Of a stretch of DNA of 15,418 nt, positions 1 to 7,003 are shown in pieces. Source of the stretch: CBDVBL01 sp965555375 (lineage in GTDB: Bacteria; Zixibacteria; MSB-5A5; UBA10806); assembly GCA_965555375.1 (NCBI GenBank), contig CBEWDL010000077.1, forward strand, positions 1 to 15,418, read 5' to 3'. The first letter of the stretch is position 1. Each line of letters opens with the position of its first letter. The position numbers and the translations under genes were made by a program. Under the pieces are notes generated by a model. That model made no database searches. It worked only from the letters and a program-made list of their open reading frames with translations, and was not told the origin of the DNA.

Positions 1-123
1 GTGCTGGTTCGCCCTGAAAAGAGGCCCACGAAGGCTAAACTTCATCTTTTGCCGCCGAAAGAATTGCTGGAGTTTCTGAATAAATGGAATCAGGCAACCA
101 GTAATGGAGGATATCAAGATTAG
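1..123 (+). CDS. otsB: C-terminal end of probable trehalose-6-phosphate phosphatase (partial)
   Basis: The window opens inside an open frame that runs from base 1 to a TAG at 121-123, giving about 40 residues. The tail reads VLVRPEKRPTKAKLHLLPP followed by KELLEFLNKWNQ. A terminal pattern of V-L-V, a Thr-Ala-type turn, a short beta strand, then P-x-E-x-x-x-F-L is typical of the end of HAD-family trehalose-6-phosphate phosphatases, which remove phosphate from trehalose 6-phosphate. The frame overlaps the start of the trehalose-6-phosphate synthase gene by 20 nt, so the two are probably translationally coupled. The catalytic DxD region lies upstream of the window and cannot be checked. The identity rests mainly on context and a short tail. 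Confidence 0.6.
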   Translation: MLVRPEKRPTKAKLHLLPPKELLEFLNKWNQATSNGGYQD

Positions 124-1627
124 TAGATTAGTTGTAATATCAAACCGGGTGCCTGATTTGATCGGCGATAAACATCATCCTGCTCGCGATAGGCCGGTAG
201 GTGGGCTGGTCTCGGCCATCCAACCGGTGCTGGAGGAAAGGGGGGGCATCTGGTTCGGCTGGAGCGGCAAGGCTCTACCCCGCAGACAGCCAATGGTTGT
301 CAGAAGCACTCTGCATGGAAAAATCAATTATCTAACCGTAGACCTCTCAGAAAGCGAAGTTGAGAATTATTATACCGGTTTTAGCAACCGTACCTTGTGG
401 CCGCTCATGCATAGCTTTCCCACGCGTGTGCGTATGAGAGATGAGGAACACAGGGTTTATCATGAAGTAAACAGGGAAATGGCAAAATCGCTGTATCCGT
501 ATCTGGAGTCCGGAGATATTATCTGGGTACAGGATTATCATTTGATACCGCTGGGAGATCATCTCCGTCAACTGGGCTGGACGGGTCCCATCGGTTTCTT
601 CCTCCATACTCCATTTCCACCGGCGGATATTTTCCTGATCTTACCCTGGGCCAAAAAAATGCTGGAGTCATTCTTGAGTTATGACCTTGTAGGTTTCCAC
701 ACCGAGCGATTTTGCCATAACTTTGAACAGAGCCTTCTTCTGGATCTTGAGGGGATTCTTGATGACCATAGTTTCAAATACAGATCCAAGAAGCTTAGAA
801 TCGGAGTCTATCCCATCGGCATCGATTCCGGATCTTTTCGGAGTTGGTCTGTATCGTCGAAAGCAGCGGATCAGGTCGCAAGCATCAAGCAGTTTATCGG
901 CAACCGGCGGCTGATCTTAGGAGTTGATCGCCTGGATTATACAAAAGGCATTGTGGAGAGGCTCAGGGCCTTCGAGAAGCTACTCGATCGCTTTCCGTCG
1001 TGGAAACGCAAAGTCTGCATGATCCAGATTTCGGCGCCGTCCAGGACGAGAATTCCGGAATATATCAGCCAGAAGCGCGATATCGACCGGATGGTGGGCG
1101 AGATTAACGGTCGGCTGGCCGATGCAGACTGGGTGCCGATTAGCTATCTATACCGCTCCTACGATCAGGAGACGCTGGCAGGGTTTTATCGGATCTCGGA
1201 TATATGCCTCGTCTCGCCGCTCAGGGATGGCATGAACCTGGTCTCCAAAGAGTATGTGGCGTCACAGCCGGAGGATAATCCGGGGGTTTTAGTGTTGTCC
1301 AGGTTCTGTGGAGCCGCCGATGATTTGAAAGAGGCGGTGATCGTTAATCCTTATGATATAGACGGTACAGCCAGAGCGCTTAAACGTGCCCTGGAGATGC
1401 CGCTCGGGGAACGAAAAGGCCGCTGGTTTTCGTTGATGGAGAGGGTCAGCAAGAACTCGGCCAGGGCCTGGAGGGATCGGTTCCTCAGCGATCTGGCCGC
1501 AAAGGAGTATGAATTATTTCCCGAAACGGAGAAGCCAGCTTCGAGGCTCTTAAACAATGTCATGTTTCCTCTGGATGAAATTTCGCCGGTCAGGAGAAAA
1601 ACCGATAATGATCCACCCGGCGAATGA
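104..1627 (+). CDS. otsA: Alpha,alpha-trehalose-phosphate synthase (GT20 family)
   Basis: Cytosolic glycosyltransferase that joins a nucleotide-activated glucose (usually UDP-glucose) to glucose 6-phosphate, giving trehalose 6-phosphate. At 507 residues it is a stand-alone synthase with no fused phosphatase domain. Visible GT20 motifs are ISNRVP (12-17), VGGL (32-35), WVQDYHL (141-147), HTPFPP (168-173), GVDRLDYTKGI (273-283, holding the Arg and Lys that contact the phosphates), SPLRDGMNLVSKEYVA (371-386) and LSRFCGAA (398-405). The ATG at 104 has only weak upstream pairing to 16S rRNA; a GGAGG lies inside the start (106-110), so coupling to the overlapping upstream frame is the likely way it is translated. 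No clear hairpin terminator follows the stop. Trehalose made this way usually serves as an osmolyte or stress protectant. Confidence 0.95.
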   Translation: MEDIKISRLVVISNRVPDLIGDKHHPARDRPVGGLVSAIQPVLEERGGIWFGWSGKALPRRQPMVVRSTLHGKINYLTVDLSESEVENYYTGFSNRTLWPLMHSFPTRVRMRDEEHRVYHEVNREMAKSLYPYLESGDIIWVQDYHLIPLGDHLRQLGWTGPIGFFLHTPFPPADIFLILPWAKKMLESFLSYDLVGFHTERFCHNFEQSLLLDLEGILDDHSFKYRSKKLRIGVYPIGIDSGSFRSWSVSSKAADQVASIKQFIGNRRLILGVDRLDYTKGIVERLRAFEKLLDRFPSWKRKVCMIQISAPSRTRIPEYISQKRDIDRMVGEINGRLADADWVPISYLYRSYDQETLAGFYRISDICLVSPLRDGMNLVSKEYVASQPEDNPGVLVLSRFCGAADDLKEAVIVNPYDIDGTARALKRALEMPLGERKGRWFSLMERVSKNSARAWRDRFLSDLAAKEYELFPETEKPASRLLNNVMFPLDEISPVRRKTDNDPPGE

Positions 1628-1694
1628 AGGCCTGGCTGCATATCATTCATGTGCTAACGATAAAATAAGTATGTTTACAAGGTGGAAAATCAAG

Positions 1695-1769
1695 GGTGGG
1701 TGATGGGAATTGAACCCACGACCCCCAGGGCCACAACCTGATGCTCTAACCGACTGAGCTACACCCACC
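1695..1769 (-). tRNA. tRNA-His (anticodon GTG)
   Basis: Read on the minus strand, the sequence folds into a full cloverleaf: acceptor GTGGGTG/CACCCAC, D stem GCTC/GAGC, anticodon stem TCAGG/CCTGG around loop TTGTGGC (anticodon GTG), and T stem GTGGG/CCCAT around TTCAATT. The extra 5' G (G-1) opposite C73, the hallmark of tRNA-His, is encoded at 1769. CCA is not encoded. Confidence 0.97.
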
Positions 1770-1794
1770 ACACAATATCCGAAACCAATTATAA

Positions 1795-1822
1795 ATATTA
1801 TCGGCCGCATTCATAATGTCAA
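1795..1822 (-). promoter_or_regulatory. Sigma70-type promoter for tRNA-His
   Basis: On the minus strand a perfect -35 box TTGACA (1822-1817) is followed after 16 bp by TAATAT (1800-1795). The -10 box ends 25 nt before the tRNA 5' end, a normal distance for a short tRNA leader. Confidence 0.7.
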
Positions 1823-1958
1823 CAGATTTGTCTGCAGGTGCCGCGCCGGTCCACCATGCTCCAACACAGATGCGATTTTGCCGGGTTATCCAGATATGGT
1901 ATTATTTTAGACACATGGGTTCATGGTATGATTATGGTCTATAAAAGCACAAGAGATC

Positions 1959-2732
1959 TTAGCCTCCTGGAGCGAGCTTCCGTGTCCCGGTTATCTGTCG
2001 GAAATTATCCGGCATGAGCTGTCTTAATTCCCTTATCAAATCTACATTCTTGAACGGCTTGATAAAATATCCATCCGCCCCAGCATCCATGGCGACCTTC
2101 GGCGTATATTGACCGCCGTACGGGGTAATCAGTATCACGGGTATATTCTCATATTTCTTTTTGACAACGTTCATCAAATCAAAGCCGGACATCCGGGGGA
2201 GCATGATATCGGATACAACGGCGTTCACTTTGTTGGCCTTCAGAATATCAAGCGCCTCCTCAGCGCTCGAAGCCGTGAAGACCTTGAATCTCTCCAATTC
2301 CATCACGTATTTCAAAAGCTCCAGGATTTCCTCTTCTTTATCGACAACCAGAACCGAGCGTTTCCCGTTGGATAACGCATCTTTCACCTTGGCCAGAACG
2401 ACTTTTTCCGAAAAAGGTTTGGTGAGGATTTCGCTGGCTCCCAGAGTAACGCTGCGAACTACGCTTTCCTGGTCAAAAGTGCCGGAGGACATTATGACCG
2501 GGATAGAATGCAATTTCTGACTCTTCTTCACATATTGCAGAAATTCCAATCCTGAACGCATAGGCATCGATATGCTCGCCAGAACCAGATCTATAGACGG
2601 TTCTGCCTCAATCAGCTCGATAGCTTTCCTGACCGACGGAGCTGTTAGAATCAGGAAATCATTCTTCCTTAGAATTTCTGAAAGCTCCGATAAGTCATCA
2701 GGGTCACCCTGGACCAGTAATATCTTATTCAT
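1959..2732 (-). CDS. Tandem receiver-domain response regulator, no output domain
   Basis: 257 residues made of two CheY-like receiver domains and nothing else. Domain 1 is about residues 2-121 and domain 2 about 126-241. Domain 2 looks competent: acidic residues at 131-135 (DKEEE), phosphoacceptor Asp175 in VVSDIMLP, Thr203, and Lys225 in IKPF. Domain 1 keeps the acidic loop (D10, D12, D13), the switch Ser and Lys105 (LTKPF), but the phosphoacceptor site reads LASISMP, with Ser53 where Asp is expected, so it is probably a pseudo-receiver. The ATG is preceded by GGAG (2740-2743) with a 7-nt gap. With no DNA-binding or enzymatic domain it likely works through protein contacts, as a phosphorelay adaptor or CheY-like signal. 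No sensor kinase is adjacent, so its partner is unknown. Confidence 0.85.
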   Translation of the reverse strand: MNKILLVQGDPDDLSELSEILRKNDFLILTAPSVRKAIELIEAEPSIDLVLASISMPMRSGLEFLQYVKKSQKLHSIPVIMSSGTFDQESVVRSVTLGASEILTKPFSEKVVLAKVKDALSNGKRSVLVVDKEEEILELLKYVMELERFKVFTASSAEEALDILKANKVNAVVSDIMLPRMSGFDLMNVVKKKYENIPVILITPYGGQYTPKVAMDAGADGYFIKPFKNVDLIRELRQLMPDNFRQITGTRKLAPGG

Positions 2733-3151
2733 GTTAATGCTCCGGATATTCCCGGCTAGTCTCCGGTCGGTCTATCGGCAAATCTTGAGCTGCCATGTAA
2801 ATCTTAGAATTCTAAAGCTTTTCCGGGCCTACTATTGCGCCCTGGCTGTTTCTACTTTGAACAAATATCGCCTCAAAGGCTCAGAATGGTGATGGGAGAT
2901 CAGGACAGCTCTAATTGATGAAATGCTTATGGAGAAAGTTTAGTTGACCCGATAACCGGGGGGAAACATAATCCTGACTGATTGATGGTCAATAGAACAT
3001 CACCGCCCTGGCTCAGACGGGGATTGCTTTTTTCACATCCATATTTGATCGAAACTGATACCGATGTTGTAGATTTTTTTTAAGGGCGGATGAGCGTATT
3101 GCCCGGCTTTCTATTTAAATCCCAGTCTTTCATAATTCTCGCCCGGGTTTC
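2733..3151. other. Gene-poor intergenic stretch
   Basis: No convincing gene lies between the receiver protein and the terminator of the propeller gene. It should hold the promoter of the receiver gene, but no strong -35/-10 pair was found on the minus strand. A perfect 12-bp palindrome TTAGAATTCTAA (2804-2815) lies about 70 nt upstream of that gene and could be an operator. On the plus strand TTGACC (2944-2949), a 17-bp gap and CATAAT (2967-2972) form a promoter-like pair facing a T6 run near 3028-3033. Confidence 0.5.
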
Positions 3152-3178
3152 AAAAAGGGAGCCATCAGTGGCTCTTTT
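3152..3178 (-). terminator. Rho-independent terminator (works in both directions)
   Basis: Stem GAGCCA/TGGCTC (3159-3164 with 3169-3174) around a 4-nt loop. On the minus strand it is followed by CC and a T5 run (3156-3152), and on the plus strand by TTTT. It lies about 20 nt past the stop of the minus-strand propeller gene, so its main role is to end that transcript. Confidence 0.8.
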
Positions 3179-3195
3179 ATTGCCGGCGGAAACGG

Positions 3196-4473
3196 TCATT
3201 CCATCGGCGGGCAGTCCGGACAGCCCGATACTGTCCCCAGCCCCCTGTAGGCGGCGATTTCGGTAACCACATCGACAAGCTCATAGGCCATGCAGTTTCC
3301 GTTGGGATCGGCCTGGGGGGCAAAGAAGTTGCCGTGGGGTGAGCAATTGCAGGTGTAGCCCGGCATGATACTACCCCTGTACAGGCCGATCATGGCCGTG
3401 ACATCGGCCAGCTGCAGGGGATAGCCATTGCTATTGCAATCGCCAGGGATGTAGGTTCCCTGGCAGGGGACATTAACGAATCTTAGAATTATGAATGAGT
3501 CATAATCGGCCACATAAACATAATCGCCGACGACCATAATATCAGCGGCGGCGTGGGGCGTATCGTATATGGTCACCAATATAGGATTGGCAGGATCTGC
3601 GATATCTACAACATAAACGCCGAGGTCCCAATCAGCAAGATAGGCGTAATGTCTTGCCACAAAAACACTTGTAGCCACTTCCGTACCATAGCTTCCAACT
3701 ATGGCTGGTTCGGAAAGATCAGTAATTTCAACTATGGCAAGATTCGGAGCGAGGTTAGCCAGATAGGCGTTGTCTCCAGCGACAAATACGTCAAATGGGC
3801 CTTCCCCCGGAATATCTAAACTAGACACCAACTCCGGCGCGCTCGGGTCGCTGATATTGAGGATTTCAAACATGCACCAATCAAACATGCAAAAAAGACT
3901 ACCCGAATTTCTGGCTACAAAAGCGTATGCGCCTTCGATGTATATGCCAGTAACCAGGCTTCCAAGTACATTATAATAGTAGCCCACCTGGATTGGCGTG
4001 CCAGGATTAGCAACGTCAAAGATTTCCATACAAGACATTTCACCTACATAGGCATAATCTTCATGTAGGAAAACGGTAAACGCGTGTTCCGATGAGGGAC
4101 AACTTCCTACGTAAGCCGGGTTGAAAGGATCAGCTATATCAATTATCTCCAGTCCGCCATAACCTACCAGGTATGCCAGCTCCCCTTCCACCGAAACATC
4201 GGTGGCATCCCATGGGGTATCGTAACTTCCTACCAAAACTGGATTTGCCCTGTCAGATATTCCAATAATTTGCAGGCCTTGATTTCTATTGACTATATAA
4301 GCGAAATCGCCGCTTACGCAAACCGCGTAGGCCCCATCCGAGGTGGGGCAGCTTCCCACAAATTCCAACTCCTGCGCTGTGGCATTCATGTTGATTACTA
4401 TGCTGAGCGCCAGCAGAATAAATATAGCTCTTTTGGCGGCTTTCAAGGCCGTCTTTTTCGTTAATACAGGCAT
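3196..4473 (-). CDS. Secreted LVIVD-repeat beta-propeller with C-terminal Cys-rich dockerin-like module
   Basis: 425 residues from the ATG at 4473. That start is chosen over an in-frame GTG at 4479 because the GGGGG ribosome site lies 8 nt before the ATG and only 2 nt before the GTG. A signal peptide (Lys-rich start, hydrophobic AIFILLALSIVI, probable cut after NATA) leads into about seven LVIVD-type repeats. Each has a G-L-x-I-x-D-I-x-D-P-x-x-P core and a strand ending in YAYLA or YVYVA. The last strand (FIILRF) can complete the first blade, suggesting a closed seven-blade propeller. The final 89 residues (from CQGTYIPGDC) hold seven cysteines and two D-x-N-x-N/D-x-N…D loops resembling dockerin calcium sites but one residue longer. 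The protein is exported and probably binds a surface or extracellular partner; the ligand is unknown. Confidence 0.8.
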   Translation of the reverse strand: MPVLTKKTALKAAKRAIFILLALSIVINMNATAQELEFVGSCPTSDGAYAVCVSGDFAYIVNRNQGLQIIGISDRANPVLVGSYDTPWDATDVSVEGELAYLVGYGGLEIIDIADPFNPAYVGSCPSSEHAFTVFLHEDYAYVGEMSCMEIFDVANPGTPIQVGYYYNVLGSLVTGIYIEGAYAFVARNSGSLFCMFDWCMFEILNISDPSAPELVSSLDIPGEGPFDVFVAGDNAYLANLAPNLAIVEITDLSEPAIVGSYGTEVATSVFVARHYAYLADWDLGVYVVDIADPANPILVTIYDTPHAAADIMVVGDYVYVADYDSFIILRFVNVPCQGTYIPGDCNSNGYPLQLADVTAMIGLYRGSIMPGYTCNCSPHGNFFAPQADPNGNCMAYELVDVVTEIAAYRGLGTVSGCPDCPPME

Positions 4474-4532
4474 ATTCACTACCCCCTTTTCTAAAGTTCC
4501 CTATCCAGTCTAAATTTCTGGCATCAGGCCGA

Positions 4533-4895
4533 TCATTCCATGGGCGGGCAGTCCGGGCAGCCCAGCGGCTCAATTGCTCCGTTGTAGGCTGCGATAATCG
4601 CAACAACGTCCGAAAGTTCGAAGGGAACACAATTTCCGTCAGGATCAGCATTTGGGACGAACTCGTCGCTGTGGGGAGGGCATTCGCATCTGTATTGCGG
4701 TATCAAGATTCCTCTATATAGGGCAATCATGGCAATTACATCGGCGAGCTCTAGTGGAATTCCGTTGGTGTTACAGTCCCCTGCGATATAGGCCCCTGTA
4801 CAGGGCCAGAGGTTGAAGGACCTCTGAACATGACCGCTGTCGGCATCTAATAGAAGCAACAGCGACGCTGTCGAAATCGCGACGATGGCTTTCAT
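4533..4895 (-). CDS. Small secreted protein consisting of the Cys-rich dockerin-like module
   Basis: 120 residues: a short signal-like N-terminus (MKAIVAISTASLLLLL), a linker of about 15 residues, then an 89-residue module starting CTGAYIAGDC. The module aligns without gaps to the C-terminal module of the downstream propeller protein, with 56 of 89 identities counted by eye, all seven cysteines conserved and the same ending CPDCPPME. Both pseudo-EF-hand segments (GDCNTNG…LADV and ADPDGNC…LSDV) are intact. The gene lies 59 nt upstream of the propeller gene on the same strand, behind its own promoter, so they are probably one transcript. It could be a free binding module, or a relic of a larger paralogue that lost its middle. 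AAGGAAG lies 10 nt before the ATG. Confidence 0.7.
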   Translation of the reverse strand: MKAIVAISTASLLLLLDADSGHVQRSFNLWPCTGAYIAGDCNTNGIPLELADVIAMIALYRGILIPQYRCECPPHSDEFVPNADPDGNCVPFELSDVVAIIAAYNGAIEPLGCPDCPPME

Positions 4896-4970
4896 CCCGG
4901 CACCACTTCCTTTAAAAGACTATACTACCGAAGCTGGCCTGCCCATAGAAGCTTTGTAGCAACTACAGTA

Positions 4971-4999
4971 TAAATAATATGCGGGCTCACTCTTGTCAA
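4971..4999 (-). promoter_or_regulatory. Promoter for the small module protein / propeller pair
   Basis: On the minus strand a perfect -35 box TTGACA (4999-4994) is followed after 17 bp by TATTTA (4976-4971). The start codon of the small protein is about 70 nt downstream. Confidence 0.6.
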
Positions 5000-5123
5000 G
5001 CGATATATGGACCGGATGCGGCATTTTCTCTTAAGATACGAATGAAAATGAGAGCCTGCCGGAAGGGAAAAATCGGCAGAGCGTATATCGGATTGATTAT
5101 GGTCCCCGGAATTCAAGAAAAAA

Positions 5124-5197
5124 TACCCCCGCCCTGGCTCGAACAGGGAACCTACTGCTTAGAAGGCAGTTGCTCTATCCGGTTGAGCTACGGGGGC
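5124..5197 (-). tRNA. tRNA-Arg (anticodon TCT)
   Basis: Minus-strand cloverleaf: acceptor GCCCCCG with CGGGGGT (first pair G·U), D stem GCTC/GAGC, anticodon stem ACTGC/GCAGT around CTTCTAA (anticodon TCT), T stem CCCTG/CAGGG around TTCGAGC, discriminator A. CCA is not encoded. A T6 run follows the 3' end and may help termination. It sits 24 bp after tRNA-Pro on the same strand and probably shares its transcript. Confidence 0.97.
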
Positions 5198-5221
5198 AAT
5201 TCGGTACGTTATTCAATTTTA

Positions 5222-5295
5222 TCGGGGTGAGAGGATTTGAACCTCCGACACCTTGCTCCCAAAGCAAGTGCGCTGCCAGGCTGCGCCACACCCCG
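5222..5295 (-). tRNA. tRNA-Pro (anticodon TGG)
   Basis: Minus-strand cloverleaf: acceptor CGGGGTG/CACCCCG, D stem GCGC/GCGC, anticodon stem CTTGC/GCAAG around TTTGGGA (anticodon TGG), T stem GGAGG/CCTCT around TTCAAAT, discriminator A. CCA is not encoded. It is the first gene of a Pro-Arg tRNA pair. Confidence 0.97.
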
Positions 5296-5310
5296 TTATG
5301 TTCAGAACAG

Positions 5311-5339
5311 AATATACCGGCAACCGGGTGATCGGTCAA
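5311..5339 (-). promoter_or_regulatory. Promoter of the tRNA-Pro/tRNA-Arg pair
   Basis: On the minus strand TTGACC (5339-5334), an exact 17-bp gap and TATATT (5316-5311). The -10 box ends 15 nt before the tRNA-Pro 5' end, so the leader is very short. Confidence 0.75.
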
Positions 5340-5419
5340 TATTCAATTGTTAGCGGCATTCGATCAATCCGCCGAGAACGCCTCTATGTGGCGCTATAAC
5401 TTTGTATCTGACGCTAAAT

Positions 5420-5443
5420 GTGTCGGATCTGAAGATCCGACAC
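5420..5443. repeat. 24-bp hairpin repeat, GTGTCGG arm type
   Basis: Perfect inverted repeat GTGTCGGATCT (5420-5430) and AGATCCGACAC (5433-5443), giving a 10-bp stem with a TGAA loop. It lies 56 nt beyond the rdgB stop. Neither strand has a T run after it, so it is not a classical terminator. It matches the hairpin at 9452-9475 in length and outer arm. Further copies of an ATCCGACA(C/T)CA half-arm follow at about 5452-5491. Confidence 0.8.
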
Positions 5444-5499
5444 CACCGTTGAATCCGACATCACCGTCAACCACCGTCAGATCCGACACCAGCATCGCC

Positions 5500-6096
5500 T
5501 TACGCAAACGCCTTGATTATTATCGGCTTTATTCCGGCCAGCGCCCGGCCTCGGTGAGAGATTCTGTTCTTTTCCTCCGGCGGCAGTTCCGCCAGCGTAG
5601 TGTTTATTGCGGCAACGATGAAGACCGGATCATAGCCGAATCCGAAAGTCCCTCTCGGCTCGGTGGCGATATGACCCTCGAGAACGCCCTCGACTGTCTG
5701 AATTTCGCCATCGATGTCGCCAAAGGCGATCACCGTTTTAAACCTGGCCGATCTTTTCTCGGCAGGGACTCCCTCGAGAAGTGAAAGCAGTTTTCTATTG
5801 TTATCGTCGTAGCTGCAGCCTTCACCGGCGAATCTTGAAGAGAAAACTCCGGGTTCGCCGTCAAGATAATCAACCTCGAGGCCGGTATCATCAGCCAGGC
5901 AGGGAAGACGGTATCGATCCCGGATGGTCTTAGCTTTCAGGATAGCGTTTTCTGCGAGCGTGCTGCCGGTCTCCTCGATTTCGGGAAAATCATCGAAATC
6001 GGATGCGGAGAGTATCTCTAACTCGATGCCCTCGAGTATTCGTTTGATTTCGAATATCTTGTCCCGGTTGTTGGTGGCCAGAATGAGTTTTTTCAT
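5500..6096 (-). CDS. rdgB: XTP/dITP diphosphatase (RdgB/HAM1 family)
   Basis: Cytosolic nucleoside-triphosphate pyrophosphatase that hydrolyses non-canonical purine nucleotides (dITP, XTP, ITP) to monophosphate plus pyrophosphate, keeping them out of DNA and RNA. At 198 residues it has the usual length. Motifs: LATNNRDK (6-13), the TGSTLAEN segment (43-50), LADDTGLEV (67-75, with the metal-binding and catalytic Asp pair), FGFGYDPVF (151-159), LPPEEKN (171-177) and SHRGRA (180-185). The stretch after DPVF reads IVAAINTTLAEL, where the family usually has a Pro- and Gly-containing loop, so this loop is unusual. No ribosome-binding site is visible before the ATG. It is the last gene of the smpB-amidase-murI-rdgB cluster, 82 nt after murI, with a small hairpin in the gap. 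Confidence 0.93.
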   Translation of the reverse strand: MKKLILATNNRDKIFEIKRILEGIELEILSASDFDDFPEIEETGSTLAENAILKAKTIRDRYRLPCLADDTGLEVDYLDGEPGVFSSRFAGEGCSYDDNNRKLLSLLEGVPAEKRSARFKTVIAFGDIDGEIQTVEGVLEGHIATEPRGTFGFGYDPVFIVAAINTTLAELPPEEKNRISHRGRALAGIKPIIIKAFA

Positions 6097-6130
6097 ACGA
6101 ATATCGATTGTGACCGGTGGAGAGGCTTCC

Positions 6131-6148
6131 TCCCGACTAACGTCGGGA
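6131..6148. repeat. Small hairpin between murI and rdgB
   Basis: TCCCGAC (6131-6137), loop TAAC, GTCGGGA (6142-6148): a perfect 7-bp stem with the GTCGGG core found in other hairpins of this window. On the minus strand it lies between the murI stop and the rdgB start, downstream of a T6 run rather than upstream of one, so it is not a standard terminator. It may protect or process the mRNA. Confidence 0.65.
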
Positions 6149-6178
6149 CTGGCAATAAAAAATTCCTGCTAATCTCGC

Positions 6179-7003
6179 TTAATAAGTATTGATATCCACA
6201 AGGTCTACCTTACCGATACGTTGTCTCAAGAATCGCTCGCCGATCTTTTTAAACTTCTCCGGAGAGTCCGAGACGTAAAATTTCTTCTTTCCGATTCGTC
6301 GGCTTTCATTGAGCAAGCTGAGTTTCATCAGAGCTGCCTTTAAGGCCCTGGTCGTCTCTTCGGCCGAATCGATCAGCTCGACAGCTCCGCCCATAACGTG
6401 CCTGATTGTCCTTTTGAGAAGCGGGTAGTGAGTGCATCCCAGGACCAGCGTATCGATTTTTCTTCGTTTCATTTCCTTTAGATAGTCTGCAGCAATCAAA
6501 CGAGCTGCCGGCTTGCTGACATATCCTTCCTCGGCAAGCGCTACAAACAGGGGACAGGCCTTAGCGTAAATCTTGAAGGTGTTGTCGAGCGATCTTAACG
6601 CCCGCTGATAAGACGATGATTCAATTGTGCCCTGGGTGCCGATAACGCCAATTCTTTTGCTCTTTGTCTTTCTGGCGGCGGCCACTGCGCCGGGGTCTAT
6701 TACTCCTATGATGGGGATGCTGCATATCTTTTTGATGTAATCGAGAGCCATGGCGCTGGCGGTATTGCAGGCTATTACAACGAATTTTACACCCTGCTCT
6801 AAGAGGAAATTCATATTTTGATCGGAAAATCTCTTTATTATCTCAGGGGAGCGAGGACCATACGGATATCGTCCGGTATCGCCAAAATAGATAACATTTT
6901 CGTTCGGTAAATGCCGGAAAATCTCGGCCGCCACGGTCAGGCCGCCGATTCCGGAATCGAAAATACCGATAGCCTTACTTTGAGGCGTCGTTATCGGTTT
7001 CAT
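6179..7003 (-). CDS. murI: Glutamate racemase
   Basis: Cytosolic cofactor-independent racemase converting L- to D-glutamate for the peptidoglycan stem peptide. 274 residues, the usual size. Motifs: IGIFDSGIGGLTV (12-24, with the catalytic Asp-Ser), YFGDTGRYPYG (39-49), the first catalytic cysteine in ACNTAS (Cys80 by count) and the second in GCTHYPLL (Cys190). The ATG at 7003 is preceded by AGGGAGA at good spacing, and the gene overlaps the 3' end of the amidase gene by 29 nt. That overlap supports one transcript and coupled translation of two peptidoglycan genes. Confidence 0.95.
   Translation of the reverse strand: MKPITTPQSKAIGIFDSGIGGLTVAAEIFRHLPNENVIYFGDTGRYPYGPRSPEIIKRFSDQNMNFLLEQGVKFVVIACNTASAMALDYIKKICSIPIIGVIDPGAVAAARKTKSKRIGVIGTQGTIESSSYQRALRSLDNTFKIYAKACPLFVALAEEGYVSKPAARLIAADYLKEMKRRKIDTLVLGCTHYPLLKRTIRHVMGGAVELIDSAEETTRALKAALMKLSLLNESRRIGKKKFYVSDSPEKFKKIGERFLRQRIGKVDLVDINTY

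Noticed and set aside
3000..3034. tRNA T-arm-like sequence (CCGCCCTGGCTCAGACGGGG)
   Set aside because: It resembles the 3' part of the nearby tRNA-Arg, but the T loop lacks TTCGA, the stem is imperfect, and no D arm or anticodon arm accompanies it. Chance or a very decayed remnant.
4286..4651. Minus-strand open frame of 121 codons spanning the gap between the small module protein and the propeller gene
   Set aside because: It overlaps the coding ends of both recognisable secreted proteins in another frame, and its product has no signal peptide or known motif. Treated as a shadow.
5435..5495. Possible CRISPR-like or tandem repeat (repeated ATCCGACA(C/T)CACCGT)
   Set aside because: Units are short, unevenly spaced and imperfect, with no regular spacers and no cas genes in the window. 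Better seen as half-arms of the hairpin repeat.
5347..5784. Plus-strand open frame of 145 codons across the rdgB 3' end
   Set aside because: It is mostly antisense to rdgB, whose protein is clearly recognisable, and its extra part covers the GTGTCGG hairpin and the ATCCGACA half-repeats. The translation has no family likeness.
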